Shown one piece after another: positions 34,901 to 47,257 of a stretch of DNA of 64,000 nucleotides; within the stretch, counting starts at the first letter, position 1; each line of letters starts with the position of its first letter. The stretch covers positions 1-64,000 of the forward strand of contig CAJVPJ010000029.1 in assembly GCA_910592205.1 (NCBI GenBank). Reading direction: 5' to 3'. Below the pieces are notes generated by a model, which saw only the letters and a program-made list of their open reading frames with translations, had not been told where the DNA came from and ran no database searches. Made by a program: the position numbers and the translations under genes. Origin of the DNA: Paraglomus occultum (lineage: Eukaryota; Glomeromycota; Glomeromycetes; Paraglomerales; Paraglomeraceae).

Positions 34901-36357
34901 TAAAAAAAGTTTATCTTTAGTATTAAACATTAACAGATCTGTATATATATATCGCTTAGTTATTAACCCATGTATAGTTTGGTGCAAAAAGGAAAAAGGA
35001 GTTGTTAATGTCTTTATGTTAAAAATCAGACATGCCACGAAATTTATAAATGACATTTGATGGCCGATAAAAATAAGCCTTCCAGTTGCCACACACAATT
35101 TCATGCAACTTATCTGATTCGGGTAAAGTCCCGTCTAATACGTTTTTCCTCAGTATCTGACAAATCTAAGAAATATCAGCAGCCATGCATAGTTAAACTA
35201 TAGTTATACATAGTCGACATGACGACCTGAAAAATGCAACATTTTGCGAAATATAAGATAATATCAACATAAAACATGGTTATATAGACACTCTGCTGTG
35301 AGAAGCTTTTCATATAGACACTCTACACTGTCAGTTTATCTGGGCTGATCTTATGTAGGCATTGAGATATCGATCGATCAAAGTGCCATGAGACTCCTGC
35401 AGGCTCATGCAGAAGCCATACATAAATCAGAGACACGTTAGACTTACCATACATGGCCAGTACAACGTAAGATTGACTTGGGCAAAGTTACAAGCATTCT
35501 AATAATAAACAAATATCAGTGTCACAAGATTATGCCAAGAACTAGTCAGTAACGTTACATCTACTGTAAACACAGTCTCAGATTCAAATTTTACAAAGGG
35601 GGATGGTGGGAATTTTTACTTATTTGATATAATTTCTCAGGACAATGACGATTATTGTTTTTGCGTTTATATTTGGCGAGCTAAATATAATCTTCGTGTC
35701 ACGTTTCTAGTAACACATTGTGCACTATTTCTCGGAAAGGAATCTATCATCCGTAAAATTTAGGAGAGAGCGCAATGTTGTGCTCAAACAACAAGTCCTT
35801 TGAATGGATGTTCGAGTTCATTTGAAAAGACGGACAGCCCGTAATTCGATAGAATGACGCCAAAAAAGAAGGCTTTTAAATTCAACGTTCAATTTCAACT
35901 TCAATGGGTCAATGCACAAATCTAGTTTCAATGGTTTTGCCTGTTTTGATGCATTCGGAAGAGTGGAAAAATTGTCAATGAACACCTCCCTAATTAGATA
36001 ATAATAGAACGGGGTAACAACAAAGGTGTAAACAAATCGGTCATATAAAACAAGCATGAAAAATTGCAAGCACGTTATCTTATCCATTTACTTGTAAGTA
36101 AACAATTATTAATGCCGATACAGATATTCTATTTATACAAGTATTTACAGCATTCTTTATTTGGAAATTACGTGCTCGGGGTATCCGGCAATGCAGGTTA
36201 ATGCAAGCTTTGACTCAGTAAGTAAACTATAAATAATACATTTTTACTTGGTAATACGTTAAACAGTATAATGTAAATTTTCGCCATTGAAATAAATACC
36301 TCACTCCCCCTCACACTCCCCCCGATTAAGGTTGTTCGCCTTTCTCATATTCCCGGG
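31956..36357. other. 4.4-kb intergenic region, no gene seen
   Basis: The longest gene-free stretch. Minus-strand frames at 33006-33296 and 35818-36087 are open for ~90 codons but show no domain or linked exons. Apart from the tandem duplication listed separately, I see no RNA gene, repeat array or transposon end. Confidence 0.5.
33337..33576. repeat. 120-bp tandem duplication (2 copies)
   Basis: Two adjacent copies with a 120-bp period (first from 33337, second from 33457). They differ at three substitutions plus the length of a CT/T-rich tract at the copy ends. Each copy contains GATGCTTTATACAACCAGTC and ends in CTCTCTTTTTTTT. No coding content. Confidence 0.9.
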
Positions 36358-37744
36358 ATGTCGCTAATGTTGGTTCTATATTCGCTGTTCATTCTGTCTA
36401 CGACATTACTATGCTCACAAGCCGCATACACATGCGATCCGACGACTTGTGTTTCTCCTAACTGCTTCTGTGCCTCAACCACTCCTCCGGGGAATATACC
36501 CATTGACCAAGTACCGCAGTTTTTCGTTCTCAGTTTCGATGATGCTATGCAACCGGCAATGCAACCAAGTAAGTAAAAACAAGATAGATGACGAGAGAAA
36601 GAGAGATGAGCAAAGCTTTTTCTGTTGTTTGACAGCGATACGTTTATCCAAGACACTCATCCCAATTCTGCACATTTAGTCTTCGACACTCTAATGAAGG
36701 GAAAGAAGAATCCTAATGGGTAAAGATATTTCCAGTCTGTGTTTTTTTTTTCCAATTGCATTCCAAAATCTCTTTAGGTTTACAAGTTTTTTCCTTCTAC
36801 TTTAGCTGCCCGATTACTGCGACGTATTTCCTCCAAACTTATTATACTGATTTTGGACTCGTTACCAATTGGTATGCCGCTGAAAATGAGGTAAGGGTGG
36901 GGTGAGGGGGACAGCAGGCTTCTAAACAAAAGGTTACGCCAATTATCACTATTTCTAATCCTTGTTTCACAAATAAAGGTTGCCGATCATACAATGACGC
37001 ACCCAAATTTGCCAGGAGAACGTAAGAATCAAATTATCAAAATATTTTTTAATGATGACGATTAGCTTGTGTGTTTTTATATTCTTGTTAAAATGAACCC
37101 CCCACGCTTCTGTACCAGTTATGTGTTGTATTAGATTTGCACTTACTGACATTTCCTCTGATTATATATAGCCGAAATAACCGGTAACATACTCGCAGTC
37201 AATGCCCTTGCCGGCATTCCGAAAAGTAAGATTACCGGTTTCCGATTTCCATTTCGAAATTACACGGCACCATTGTTCCAGTTACTATCAAAACTCGGAT
37301 TCGCTTACGACTCGACTGTGAGTGCTGGTCCGACCGACATGTATTGGCCGTATACGCTGGATAACGGCATTGCTAATGAGTGTTGGTCGGGCATTTGTGA
37401 TGCCGGTTTGAAGTTGCCAGGAATGTTTGAATTCCCAATGTATGCTATTCCCGGTGAGTGCATTATATTTAATCCAGTAATCTGTGAATATATGTGGCTA
37501 TACTAAATTATTCGTATGTCGATTACATAGGCGGTGACGGTGTAATGTATTTGATGGATCCGTTGTTAACTGTTCCACTGGATCAAGGCAAACAATGGCT
37601 TATTAATAGCTTTAACCAACATTACAAGAACGGTAAAGCGCCATTTGGTAAGTGGCACGCCTTTATTTCACGCACTTGTGCATATATCAATATCGTATGC
37701 TAAAGTTATGTTATACCATCGTTCGTTTTTTCATCTCCTTTAAT

Positions 37745-37775
<31 letters not shown>

Positions 37776-38457
37776 TTAATTAGGCCTTTACCTTCACGGC
37801 GCTCAATATTTACCTCAACCAGGCCGTCCAGATCCCGGCCCGATAATCGCAGCCTATAATAGCGTTATACAATACGCTCTTTCCCAACCGAACGTTTATG
37901 CCGTTACTTATTCTCAAGTGCTCGCTTGGATGAAGAATCCTGTCCCGGTTTCCCAACTTGCTGGACATCCAGCATTCAAATGCACTATTCCAAAACTTGG
38001 CAAAGAAATATGTAACGGCCTTGATGACAATGGTGACGGTAATATTGACGAAGGATTGAAACAACAATGCAATACACCCACATCTACCTTCACGACATGC
38101 TACAACTGTCCCGTCGACACGCCTACACCAGGCAACCCCCTTCCAAAGAGTGTAAATCAAAACAGATTTGTAGTAAGCAGTACATGCGATACTGTATACT
38201 GGGATCCTGTTGCTGGACAATGTTTATGTCAGGATAAATCATGCGCGTTCACGGATTTGTCCACGATAGGGGACAGCAGTGGGAATAATAGTACCAGTGG
38301 TGGGAGCGGTAATAATAGTACTAGTACTAGTGGTGGTGGAAGTAATAGTACAAACACTTCGAGTAATGATGCAGAGAGAATGGGGATCATATCTCGGATA
38401 ACAATTAGTGGGATTATAGGAACTACCATGTTATTGGTTATTGGCGTTTTGGTATAG
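36358..38457 (+). CDS. GPI-anchored CE4 polysaccharide (chitin) deacetylase (7 exons)
   Basis: Secreted NodB-fold enzyme expected to deacetylate chitin or a related wall polymer. Exons: 36358-36568, 36680-36719, 36806-36890, 36979-37021, 37172-37453, 37531-37647, 37784-38457; phases agree, 483 residues. Residues 1-22 form a signal peptide, followed by a short Cys-rich segment. CE4 motifs in order: FVLSFDDA (Asp61, Asp62), ADHTMTHP (His116, His120), GFRFPFRNY, YDSTVS and LYLHGAQYL. The Asp-His-His metal set is present. After the catalytic domain comes an acidic EICNGLDDNGDGNIDE block (334-349) like the bacterial MopE metal-binding motif, then Cys pairs, a Ser/Asn/Gly-rich stalk with many N-x-S/T sites, and a hydrophobic C-terminus typical of a GPI signal. 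Substrate is inferred from the family. Confidence 0.9.
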
Positions 38458-40745
38458 TGTGAGACTGTGTTAGACATGAACATTAGAAGAAATGAATGTA
38501 TAAAAAGCGGGTTGCTGATGCTGATGCTGACGCTGATGCTAATGCTAAGATGGGAAATTTTGGCTTTGGATAGAACGTGATGAAAGTTTCTTGGGCAATA
38601 GATTAATTATTGAGATTGTGTTGATCACAACCTGGTTGGTTTTTGTAGAATACCAGAAAAAAATACAAGTCTTAATGTAATGTTGAATAAAATTTTTACG
38701 ACAGCTATAGCAATTTAATGTATCAAATTTACTTTTGTTAATACTCGAAGAACAAGAACATTATTAGATGGTTACTGAAGGGAAACTTTTCCCCTTATTT
38801 TGTTTCGTATATCAGAAAAACTAACTTGCTTAATATTAAAGCCTTCAACCGAAAACCTTACTAATTCTCAATTAGATCAACCTACGAAGCACATCTGAAC
38901 CCTGGATTGTGCACATGTAAATAAATAATCAAACCCTCTCGACAGCCCCTCCCGTACTAATACTGACCCTCTGATTCATTTTGGACGATAACGCAAACTC
39001 TACACTTTAGAACTATTACTTATTACTGGATCTTGTGTTGCGACTGTTATTTCAATTTTGATCTCGACAGCCCCTCCCGTACTAATACTGACCCTCTGAT
39101 TCATTTTGGATGATAACGCAAACTCTACACTTTAGAACTATTACTTATTACTGGATCTTGTGTTGCGACTGTTATTTCAATTTTGATCTCGAGTTGCAAA
39201 TCTGTATGCCTGCCATCAGACGCTAATAAACGTCACAAGTGACTTTTTTGTCCGAGTAATGACCAAATGAACCCCTCTCGCCAATTTGTCAATTTTAATT
39301 GGCTCTTTTCCGTCGACATTAAATCTGATTTTATTGCAGCCACTTTATGGTGTGCATACATCGGAACGCACAAATCCGCACAAGTAGATGCTTGACGAAT
39401 TGTGAGAGTGATAGATACTTTTTTCTTTGTCAACTATCTAGTTTCAGGTTCTAGGAAATAATCTTTCTTTTTTACAGGGTCGGCTATAAAATTTCCATAT
39501 CTGCTTGAAAAGAAAATACTTTTTGGGATCTATATCGAGTTGTATGACAGGAATTTTCTCTCATTAAACATAAAAGCCGAACAATTGAAACCCGAAAATT
39601 GCATATTCAAGTTACACATGGTTGAGATTAGGAAAGATTCATTTACTGGTAGTAACCTATTGCAAGTAATCTCAGCGATCACATGTGTGCTGCAAACTTG
39701 GGTAAATGTCATATCGATATAAAATATCATATCATCTATCATAAATATATGAATTGTTTTTCACATCAGGCATCTAATTTCTGCTTCATGCTTGTCAGTC
39801 GATTGTTTTTGGTCTTGAACATAAAAGGTAAATATTCGGGTTTGATATTAATATTACGTGTTTCAGATAAAAGCCAATTCATGCACTCGTAGAGATTGAT
39901 TAATTTACTAAAGGCAATTATGGGAGAAAAGCAGTTCAGCAACTTGATTCGATGGATGTGCTCTTCAACTCGATGCTGATGTGTAGGATTACCAACTGTT
40001 ACTTGTTCGCACAATTTTAAATGATTGGTTCACTAGATTGGGTTCTTGGCAACGAGGCAGTTAAACCATAAGAGCGAAAATTGAAGGCCAGTAGAATGGA
40101 AAATGTGTTATAGAAATTAACTTATTGAACAAACGACTATGATTATTGACGTGTTTTCGACCGACAAATCGGTCTGTCGACCAAATTAAATAACGTTAGT
40201 CAGGTTTAATAAGAACCAGCTTCTTTATTACACAACTAACCCATTCCGTTGTGCGTTTGCTTTTTGCTTTGGATGCACATAAAGTAAGTAATAATTAATT
40301 ATCCATATACGGCATATCTTTGGTAGTATCTGACTGCCAATTTGGGACATCAATTTCAAAATAAAACGTATGACAAATTTTGACGACAATAAGTTATTGC
40401 ACATTCAACACCAGTTTTTCTTCTTCGTCCTTTTTCCCTCTCTCGATCTTTTTATTCTTCATTTTACACCTCGTCTATATCGACGAAGGTCCCAACTCTC
40501 CTTTTTTTCATTTGGGTGTTTGTATCCTACTACTACCTATCCTTTATCCCTCTCATTTTAATTCATTCTCTGTACAGCCTGGCTTGTCCGAGGTTATAGA
40601 ATAGAGAATATCGACTTTCCGCCTCACATTTTCCCCATAGACTGTAGATATTAGCCTAATTGGCTCGTGTAGAAAAGTCCTCGTGAGACTTCTAGCAGAG
40701 AGATAACATCGACAATCTGACCATTTACTTTGAACTTTCATAGCG
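38458..40745. other. Intergenic, contains tandem duplication
   Basis: AT-rich region between two surface-protein genes. Short frames at 39530-40014 on both strands are unrecognised. A T/C-rich stretch at 40410-40560 lies ~200 bp before the next gene and could be a pyrimidine-rich promoter or an untranslated or signal-peptide exon. Confidence 0.5.
38937..39186. repeat. 125-bp tandem duplication (2 copies, 1 mismatch)
   Basis: Copies at 38937-39061 and 39062-39186 differ by a single base (GGACGATAAC against GGATGATAAC) and are followed by the first bases of a third copy (TCTCGA). Near-identity implies a recent event or an assembly artefact. No coding content. Confidence 0.92.
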
Positions 40746-41801
40746 ATGGCCCCAGCAACAGGACCCGCAGTTCCCGATCCCAACGCAGCCAAACCTCCCG
40801 TTCCGGCTCCCACTACCTCTCCTTCCCCCGCTCCGGCTCCTGCTCCTGCTCCTTCCCCCGCTCCGGCTCCTGCTCCTTCTCCTTCTCCTGCTCCTGCTCC
40901 TTCTCCTTCTCCTGCTCCTGCTCCTGCTCCTGACCCTAAACCCAATCCAGGAGGCAACGATAATAAACCTAATCCTCCTGCTAATAACGGAAATGGAAAT
41001 GGGAATGGGAATGGGAATGGCAATGGCAATGGCAATGGCAATGGCAATGGCAATGGAAATGGAAATAATCCGAATAACGCAAATAATCCGAATACTGCAA
41101 ATAATCCGAACACCGCAGGCGCAAATACTAACGCTAACACGCCTACAGCAACATTACCCCCAAACGCTACGCCAGCTCCCAATCAATCTAGCGTTAGTGT
41201 CTTTGTAACAGCCGTCGGGTCATCATCAATTCACAGTTCTTCAACTATAACTTCTTCTTCAGCTACGCCTACCACGACTGACATTAGTAATGTCCAAACG
41301 AGCTCTAACGGCCCATCAGCCGGAGCAATGATCGGTGGTATGTTTGCGTTGACGGCGATTATCGTTGGCATAATCATGTGTGTAGTGCGCAAGAAAAAGC
41401 GAGCTTCCAATAACTTCTTCTCCAACAACCGACAGTCACATCAGCTCACCGATACTGACTTTAACGATACTCTTGCTATCGGACAACCTCACTATTATGA
41501 CGAAAAGGCTAGCAGCTACTCGAGGGGTTCGATTATTTCTAGGCCGGATTCAACGTACCTCGAGCGTACTGTTGATTATAATAATGGAAACAGAATGAGC
41601 TTTGCTCCGGTTGCTGGACAGAGACACAGTTTCTTCACAGCCAATGGAACTGCCTATGCTCCGCCAGTGTCTTTGATGCCAGTTAATGGGATGGTGAGTC
41701 CTTCGCCTCGCACCCCGCCTCCGCCTCGCACCCCAACTTACGGCGCTCCATCAGATTATGGTTATTATCCTAATGCAAATGGAAATGGCGCTGTCTATTA
41801 A
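40746..41801 (+). CDS. Pro/Ala- and Asn/Gly-rich single-pass surface protein (wall-sensor-like)
   Basis: 351 codons uninterrupted. Residues 1-60 are a PAPAPSPSP repeat, about 80-105 an Asn-Gly dipeptide run, then Asn/Thr/Ser-rich sequence. One transmembrane helix (about 197-218, GAMIGGMFALTAIIVGIIMCVV) is followed by KKKR and a ~130-residue cytosolic tail with Tyr/Ser/Pro motifs (HYYDEKASSY, SPSPRTPPPPRTP). This layout resembles fungal WSC/Mid2-type stress sensors or mucins, without their extracellular domain. The ATG used here has no signal peptide. A CATAG acceptor lies 2 nt upstream, so a signal-peptide exon further upstream is likely but I could not place it. The tail could recruit signalling partners (inference). 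Confidence 0.7.
   Translation: MAPATGPAVPDPNAAKPPVPAPTTSPSPAPAPAPAPSPAPAPAPSPSPAPAPSPSPAPAPAPDPKPNPGGNDNKPNPPANNGNGNGNGNGNGNGNGNGNGNGNGNGNNPNNANNPNTANNPNTAGANTNANTPTATLPPNATPAPNQSSVSVFVTAVGSSSIHSSSTITSSSATPTTTDISNVQTSSNGPSAGAMIGGMFALTAIIVGIIMCVVRKKKRASNNFFSNNRQSHQLTDTDFNDTLAIGQPHYYDEKASSYSRGSIISRPDSTYLERTVDYNNGNRMSFAPVAGQRHSFFTANGTAYAPPVSLMPVNGMVSPSPRTPPPPRTPTYGAPSDYGYYPNANGNGAVY
40987..41066 (+). repeat. Hexanucleotide array encoding Asn-Gly repeats
   Basis: About a dozen AATGGN units (AATGGC, AATGGG, AATGGA), all in frame. They encode the Asn-Gly run of the surface protein. Such an array can change length in steps of two residues without a frameshift. Confidence 0.9.
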
Positions 41802-44800
41802 AAGATGATGTATATTTCATTCCCACAACACAAACACAAACCCAAACCCAAATTCACACACATAATTTCCAATTTCCATTAATTCTTTTTGTAACTTACA
41901 ATATTTCGACTGAGTCGAATGGCCCTCCCCGTTTAATATTTGTTATTTTATAAAATGGAGGATAGAAAGAAATATATATATCATATTTATGTTTAGCTTA
42001 TATCATCGGGAATGTATCATCGGGAAAAATCTGAATTTTGTAATAGCAAACTTGTGAACTCTGTCTTTCTTGTAAATTATAATATTCTACAAAACTATCA
42101 TCCTGTTATGACCTTACGGGTTAGTGTTTTCTTTCACCCCTAAACTCACAAGATTAGCAAATCTTCTAATTCATCGTTTGTAGAAATAAATGTAATGTAT
42201 TTGTTTAAATATCTTGGTAGCTTGCTGAGAAATAGATATGATATCCCGAAAGGAAATGGCAGTGTTACACGCGTCTGCTAACTTGCTGTCTGGCGAAAAA
42301 GAAATGATAAATTTTATGATTAATTGTTCACGTTGCTCTTATGTGACCTTACAATGTCTGTTTAGATAACAAGATGCTGAATGCTGACCTTGCATTTACC
42401 GCACGTTACGCAGGATGTATTTACTGGTGACTGTCTGCACATAATAAACTGCAATAGTAACAGCCATGTCCAATTAAAGACGTGACAAAAAGCCTTAGTC
42501 TGTCGACACAGAGATTGCTTGCGTGACATAAATATGAAACAAGGAAAATTTGATAATTACGTGACATCACACTATGATTTCAGTGGATTAAAGGGGTGAT
42601 TATTGAAAATTGTCCGATCGAAGGAATCCGTAACATTATATACTCACTACCCTCAGAAAAGCCTATGGTCAAGAATTTTTAAAACAAGTCTCCCGGTTCC
42701 GACGATAATGAATACGCGTTCATATTTATGCTAAACAATTTGATTGCATCCGACATGAGGAAAATCGCGAATTTGAACATGAACAAATTATTCAAATTAA
42801 AATGGCTGGAAAATTCATAAAATATATTCTAAACGTTACAATTGCCCAGACATGCTAATTCCAATCATGAATCAAATGTTAAGAAAACTGGAAGACCACT
42901 TTCCATGAGTACCGGTTATGCCAAATCTATAGACATAAGATTGAAGCATGCATTGGGAACCGAGAACAGCCCACAGAGTATTAAATGTTGTGTTTACATT
43001 GAAAATATCAAACGAATAAAATGTCTTTTTTTTTTCTGACAGTGTGTATTAATACAGTGGGTAGACAAAAGTCTCCAGACAGTTAGTGGTCATCCTGACA
43101 TACTCTTTATAGGATGCGCGCAAATTGTTTTAATCTATTCAAACAGTTATTAGTCTCGGAAGACAAGTAACATTTAATGTTGCTGGATTACATCACTTAA
43201 CGTAAACTGCAGGGTCTGAAAAGTTTAACTCTAGACAGCCTTCTTTAATGTAACTCTTGTTGGTTTGGACGATTTGTAAAACGGTGCGCGTCAGCTCATT
43301 TATTATGAAAGAATTATGAATGCAAATGTTTGTAGTTTTTTGTCCATTTTGGAGCAGTTATCGTCTATAATACGACAGCAAAAAACACGGAAATATCAGT
43401 AGCGATGAGTTTTAGACTTTGATTGTTTATGTCATTGTTTATGGCGTGCTAATTTTATCATGAATTTTCTTCTAGAATATGAAATCACTCTTCGACTTTA
43501 ACGCGGAATTGTAAATGCAACAGTCCAGCAGTCTCCCTTGATAAAAAGTACGGGTTTTATTGACGTAATCTGCTGTGAATAAACATATATGGTACGCTAA
43601 TGATTTGATAAATACGTATTTTCACTATAATTTCAGCAAGCTCTCTTTCTTACAGTATCATATAGCATGTAGCCTATATATGAATGTATTAAAATATATG
43701 GCGTATACATGAAAAACACCGACAATAGTAGAAAACTGACGTAAAAAAAAACCAAAATATTGGATAAGTTTGGTGGCTTGGAGAAACATACTGTAATAAG
43801 GAATTAGAAACAACAGAAATTGAGAGACTTTGATTGAAATTAAGAAAGTAATTGTTCTTTTTTTGAATGCTTGTAATAGTATGCTATTCTTTGGATTAGT
43901 CTTATGTGTAAAGTTTTAGCGCCACCCCAACAAATAGTTTTTTCTGTTTGCCATCATAATTGTATATATGCGTAAGCTGTACATACTGATACGGTTAATA
44001 ATGAAAGCGGTGTCCACAAATTGAGCTTTCTTTTTAGCTATTAATAGGTAATCGAAACTTTTTATTATATAATAAGAAGTTTGATATTTGGTTTGGCCAC
44101 TCATTATGGGTAATGCATGCCTCGACATATGTCGTCTATATTTACAAACTTATAACTTTTAGCGCGTTTTACGCAACAAACAAACAAGTTTATCTTATAT
44201 CAGCATAGCAATCGTGGAAACTGATATACTTTATCAGGCAAACAATGGTTAATAGCAATCAGTAGAATGGACGTGAAACACATCTATGGCCGTATACTCT
44301 TGTGCCTAACAGTTTAGCGCGTGCCCAGATACTAAAATTATCAATATTTCGTCAATGTTCCGTAACCAAGGGCTCATTTGCTATGTTGCTTGGCATACGG
44401 GTAGGCACTGATTTGTAATGTAGAAAGTCTCAAGCATCGGCTTGTAAAATTTTTATTGACAGCTAATGACTACAAACGCAAAAATCAATACGTTGCAAAA
44501 ATGTGGTTTGAACTGTCCAGATTGCGATCTGTTTATAAGTCAACATGGTTATTACATAAATATATATTAATGCAATCATCCTATTCGTATAAATTGGTTT
44601 CTCGTTCCGGTTTATAAAAACTTGGTGTTGCAATAATAAAAGCAGTCGTTAAGGTTGTTAGAAAATCCATGTCACCAAAAAGTTCCACTCGCCACATGTT
44701 CCCATATAATCACATGACTAATCACACGCCACAACAATCCGAGTTTTGCCGCTCCCCCCACATATTGTCGCGACTGAGTACAAAATTCTGAAACAACCAA

Positions 44801-44900
44801 TCAACCTGCTCAGTTCGTTTTTAAGTCATCAACATCTGCTATTCCCGTTGACAGATTTTTCTCGCAGCTCTTTTACCTACTGTCCTTTTCACGAAAAAGC
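41802..44900. other. 3.1-kb intergenic region, no gene seen
   Basis: AT-rich. Only short frames (42842-43039 plus, 43916-44128 minus) with no domain. No tRNA, transposon or array recognised. The final ~150 bp form the BET gene promoter. Confidence 0.5.
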
Positions 44901-47257
44901 ATGGCCAAAGGCAAAAAGCAATCTGCCAAAGGTCCAGCCGAATCTCAAGTCGCAAACATGAATAAGTAAGTTTTGTAGAGCAGGCGGCTCAAACGTCGAA
45001 GCTAGTTCGAGAAGCCCCAAAAACACCGATTTACAGTATTAATATAGATACTTAGCTACGTAAATGGCGTTTGATGGCTGTGCCTACCCTTCGCACAGTC
45101 GTCTTACGCGCACCATCAAACTTCTGCTGTTGCGATCGTCTGCCTGCAAAGTAATTTCGGGCTTTTAGATGAAAGTCTCACCACTTATTAGGGATCAGTC
45201 TGTTGTTATGGCGCAGCAAGAACATCCTTGATTCAACCTGATGAATTGTTATACAGTCTGTTATATGTATCCTGATCAACAGTCGGACTTTTACAAACTA
45301 TGGTCTTTATTTTAATAAATAGGACTACTGCTGCCCGTTCAGATTGGCGTAAAGCTAATATGACTCGCGAACAACAGAAACACTGCGCTACCATAATTAA
45401 AGCAATGAAACAATACAGGAACGCCGGTCCATTCCTTGATCCAGTTGATCCAGTTAAACTTGGAATCCCAGATTATCTAAAAATTATTCAACATCCAATG
45501 GATATCGGCACATTGGAAAGAAAACTGGATAACTGTGAATACGAGAGCGTATCGGCGTTTGCTGATGATGCTCGGCTGATATTCAATAATTGTTACATTT
45601 ATAATGGCAAAGATGCGGTAATCTCAAAAGCTGCACAAGAATTAGAAGAGATATTTGAACGAATGATGGCTAAAATGCCTGGACAGGTAATACTGATACC
45701 GATATATACCTTATAATCTCGCACCTTGTTGCTGATACTGTCTTTCATTATACAGCCGGTTGCTAAACCAGCAGAACCATCTACTTCTAAACCACCCAAA
45801 CCCACTGAAATTTCAATTTCCAAAGTATCTGAGCCAAAACGTCCTAAAAGAGAGATTCGACCCCCTCCACCTAAAGATTATCCCGAGACGCCCTCTGTTC
45901 GTAAGGGAAGCGTATCAAAAAAGAGAGATGCAGAGATGAAATTTCTTCGCGCAATTATTAGAGAGTTTAAGAAAAAACAACATGCTCCATATGCTTATCC
46001 GTTTTACGAACCAGTTGATGCCATGAAATTGGGTGTGCCCGATTATTACGACGTGATTAAAAATCCCATGGACATTTCTACACTTAATAACAAACTAGAG
46101 AATGGTCAATATGAGAGCGCCGATGAATTTGAGAAAGATGTTCGTTTGATGTTTCGTAATTGTTATGCATATAATCCACCAGGTTCAGATGTTTATAATA
46201 TGGGCAAACAGCTCGAAGCAGTTTTTGATAGGAAATGGAAAGAGAAGCCTGAGCCAATGCCAAGGGATCCGTCACCCGAAACACGTGATGATACCAGTTC
46301 ATCTGATGATGGTACGTGTCGTCTATATTATTTAAAAAGAAAAAAAAAATTTTTTTGCGTTGGATCCAACCGATTATTACTATTTGCTCTGTAGAAGATG
46401 AACAAGCTCAGAGTCTTAAAGCTTTACAAAAGAGCTTAGTTGCATTGCAAAATCAAATCGCATCTATTCGACGAAAAGAAGGCAAATCAAAAAATCGAAA
46501 GCAAACTAAATCACCAAAAGGTCCCACAAGAAAGAACAGCATGAAGGGATCAAAGGACTCGACGTCAAATAAGAAAGCTATGGCAAAACGGGCACGCGGT
46601 AAGGCTGACGAAGAAGATTTTGAGCCATTAACTGTTGAGCAGAAAAATGAACTTGGGGAAAGGATCAATCGTCTTTCTGAAGACAAAACGAATGAACTTA
46701 TTGCACTCATTTCTGCAAGTGGGGCTCATCTCGAAGTATGTATTTGCATCGACTTGAATGTAATCTTACTAACGAGAGATGGGAGTTTCTGCAAGTGAAT
46801 CTCATACTCGATGCTGACAACCTTGTTCTACTATAAAGGCTGAGGATGGTAGTTATGAACTCGAGATAGAATCTGTGGATGATAGGACGGCCCGTCGGAT
46901 CTATGACTTCGTTGTTGCTCATACTCCCAAACCTCGGCAGCCGCCCGCAAAGAAGCCGCGTACACATTATTCAGAAGAAGAGCAACAGCGCAAGATAACG
47001 GCGCTTGAGCAACAATTACAAAAATTCGACGGGAAGATGAATGGATCATCAGGCAAGTATCCAATATTATTTCTCTATTGCTTTCAATGAAGTTTTATTT
47101 ATCTCTGAGAATGATCGCTAATAACTTGATGAACAATATTCTTTAAATAGGATCGCCCACGGGCATTTATCACCCAATGGAGGAGGATTCGAGTGCTAGT
47201 GATAGCACCGATACTTCGGGTTCGGAGTCGGATGATTCAGGTAGTTCTACCCCATAG
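44901..47257 (+). CDS. BET family double-bromodomain protein (6 exons)
   Basis: Chromatin reader of acetyl-lysine histone tails (Bdf1/Brd4 family), nuclear, linked to transcription initiation. Exons: 44901-44965, 45323-45686, 45756-46311, 46395-46735, 46839-47052, 47151-47257, giving 548 residues. Intron 5 has GC-AG ends (TCAG|GCAAGT). Bromodomain 1 (about 33-140) contains FLDPVDPVKLGIPDYLKII, HPMDIGTL and the acetyl-lysine Asn region NNCYIYNG. Bromodomain 2 (about 205-305) contains FYEPVDAMKLGVPDYYDVI, NPMDISTL and RNCYAYNPPGSD. A Lys/Arg-rich segment (about 340-395) leads into the NET domain (PLTVEQKNELGERINRLS to VDDRTARRIYDFV), then a Ser/Asp-rich tail ending SGSSTP. The order BD1-BD2-NET is diagnostic. 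The first intron is long (357 bp) and holds a nested hairpin. Confidence 0.95.

Noticed and set aside
40553-41182. 209-codon Gly/Ala-rich minus-strand frame
   Set aside because: Antisense shadow of the Pro/Ala and Asn/Gly repeats of the surface-protein gene.
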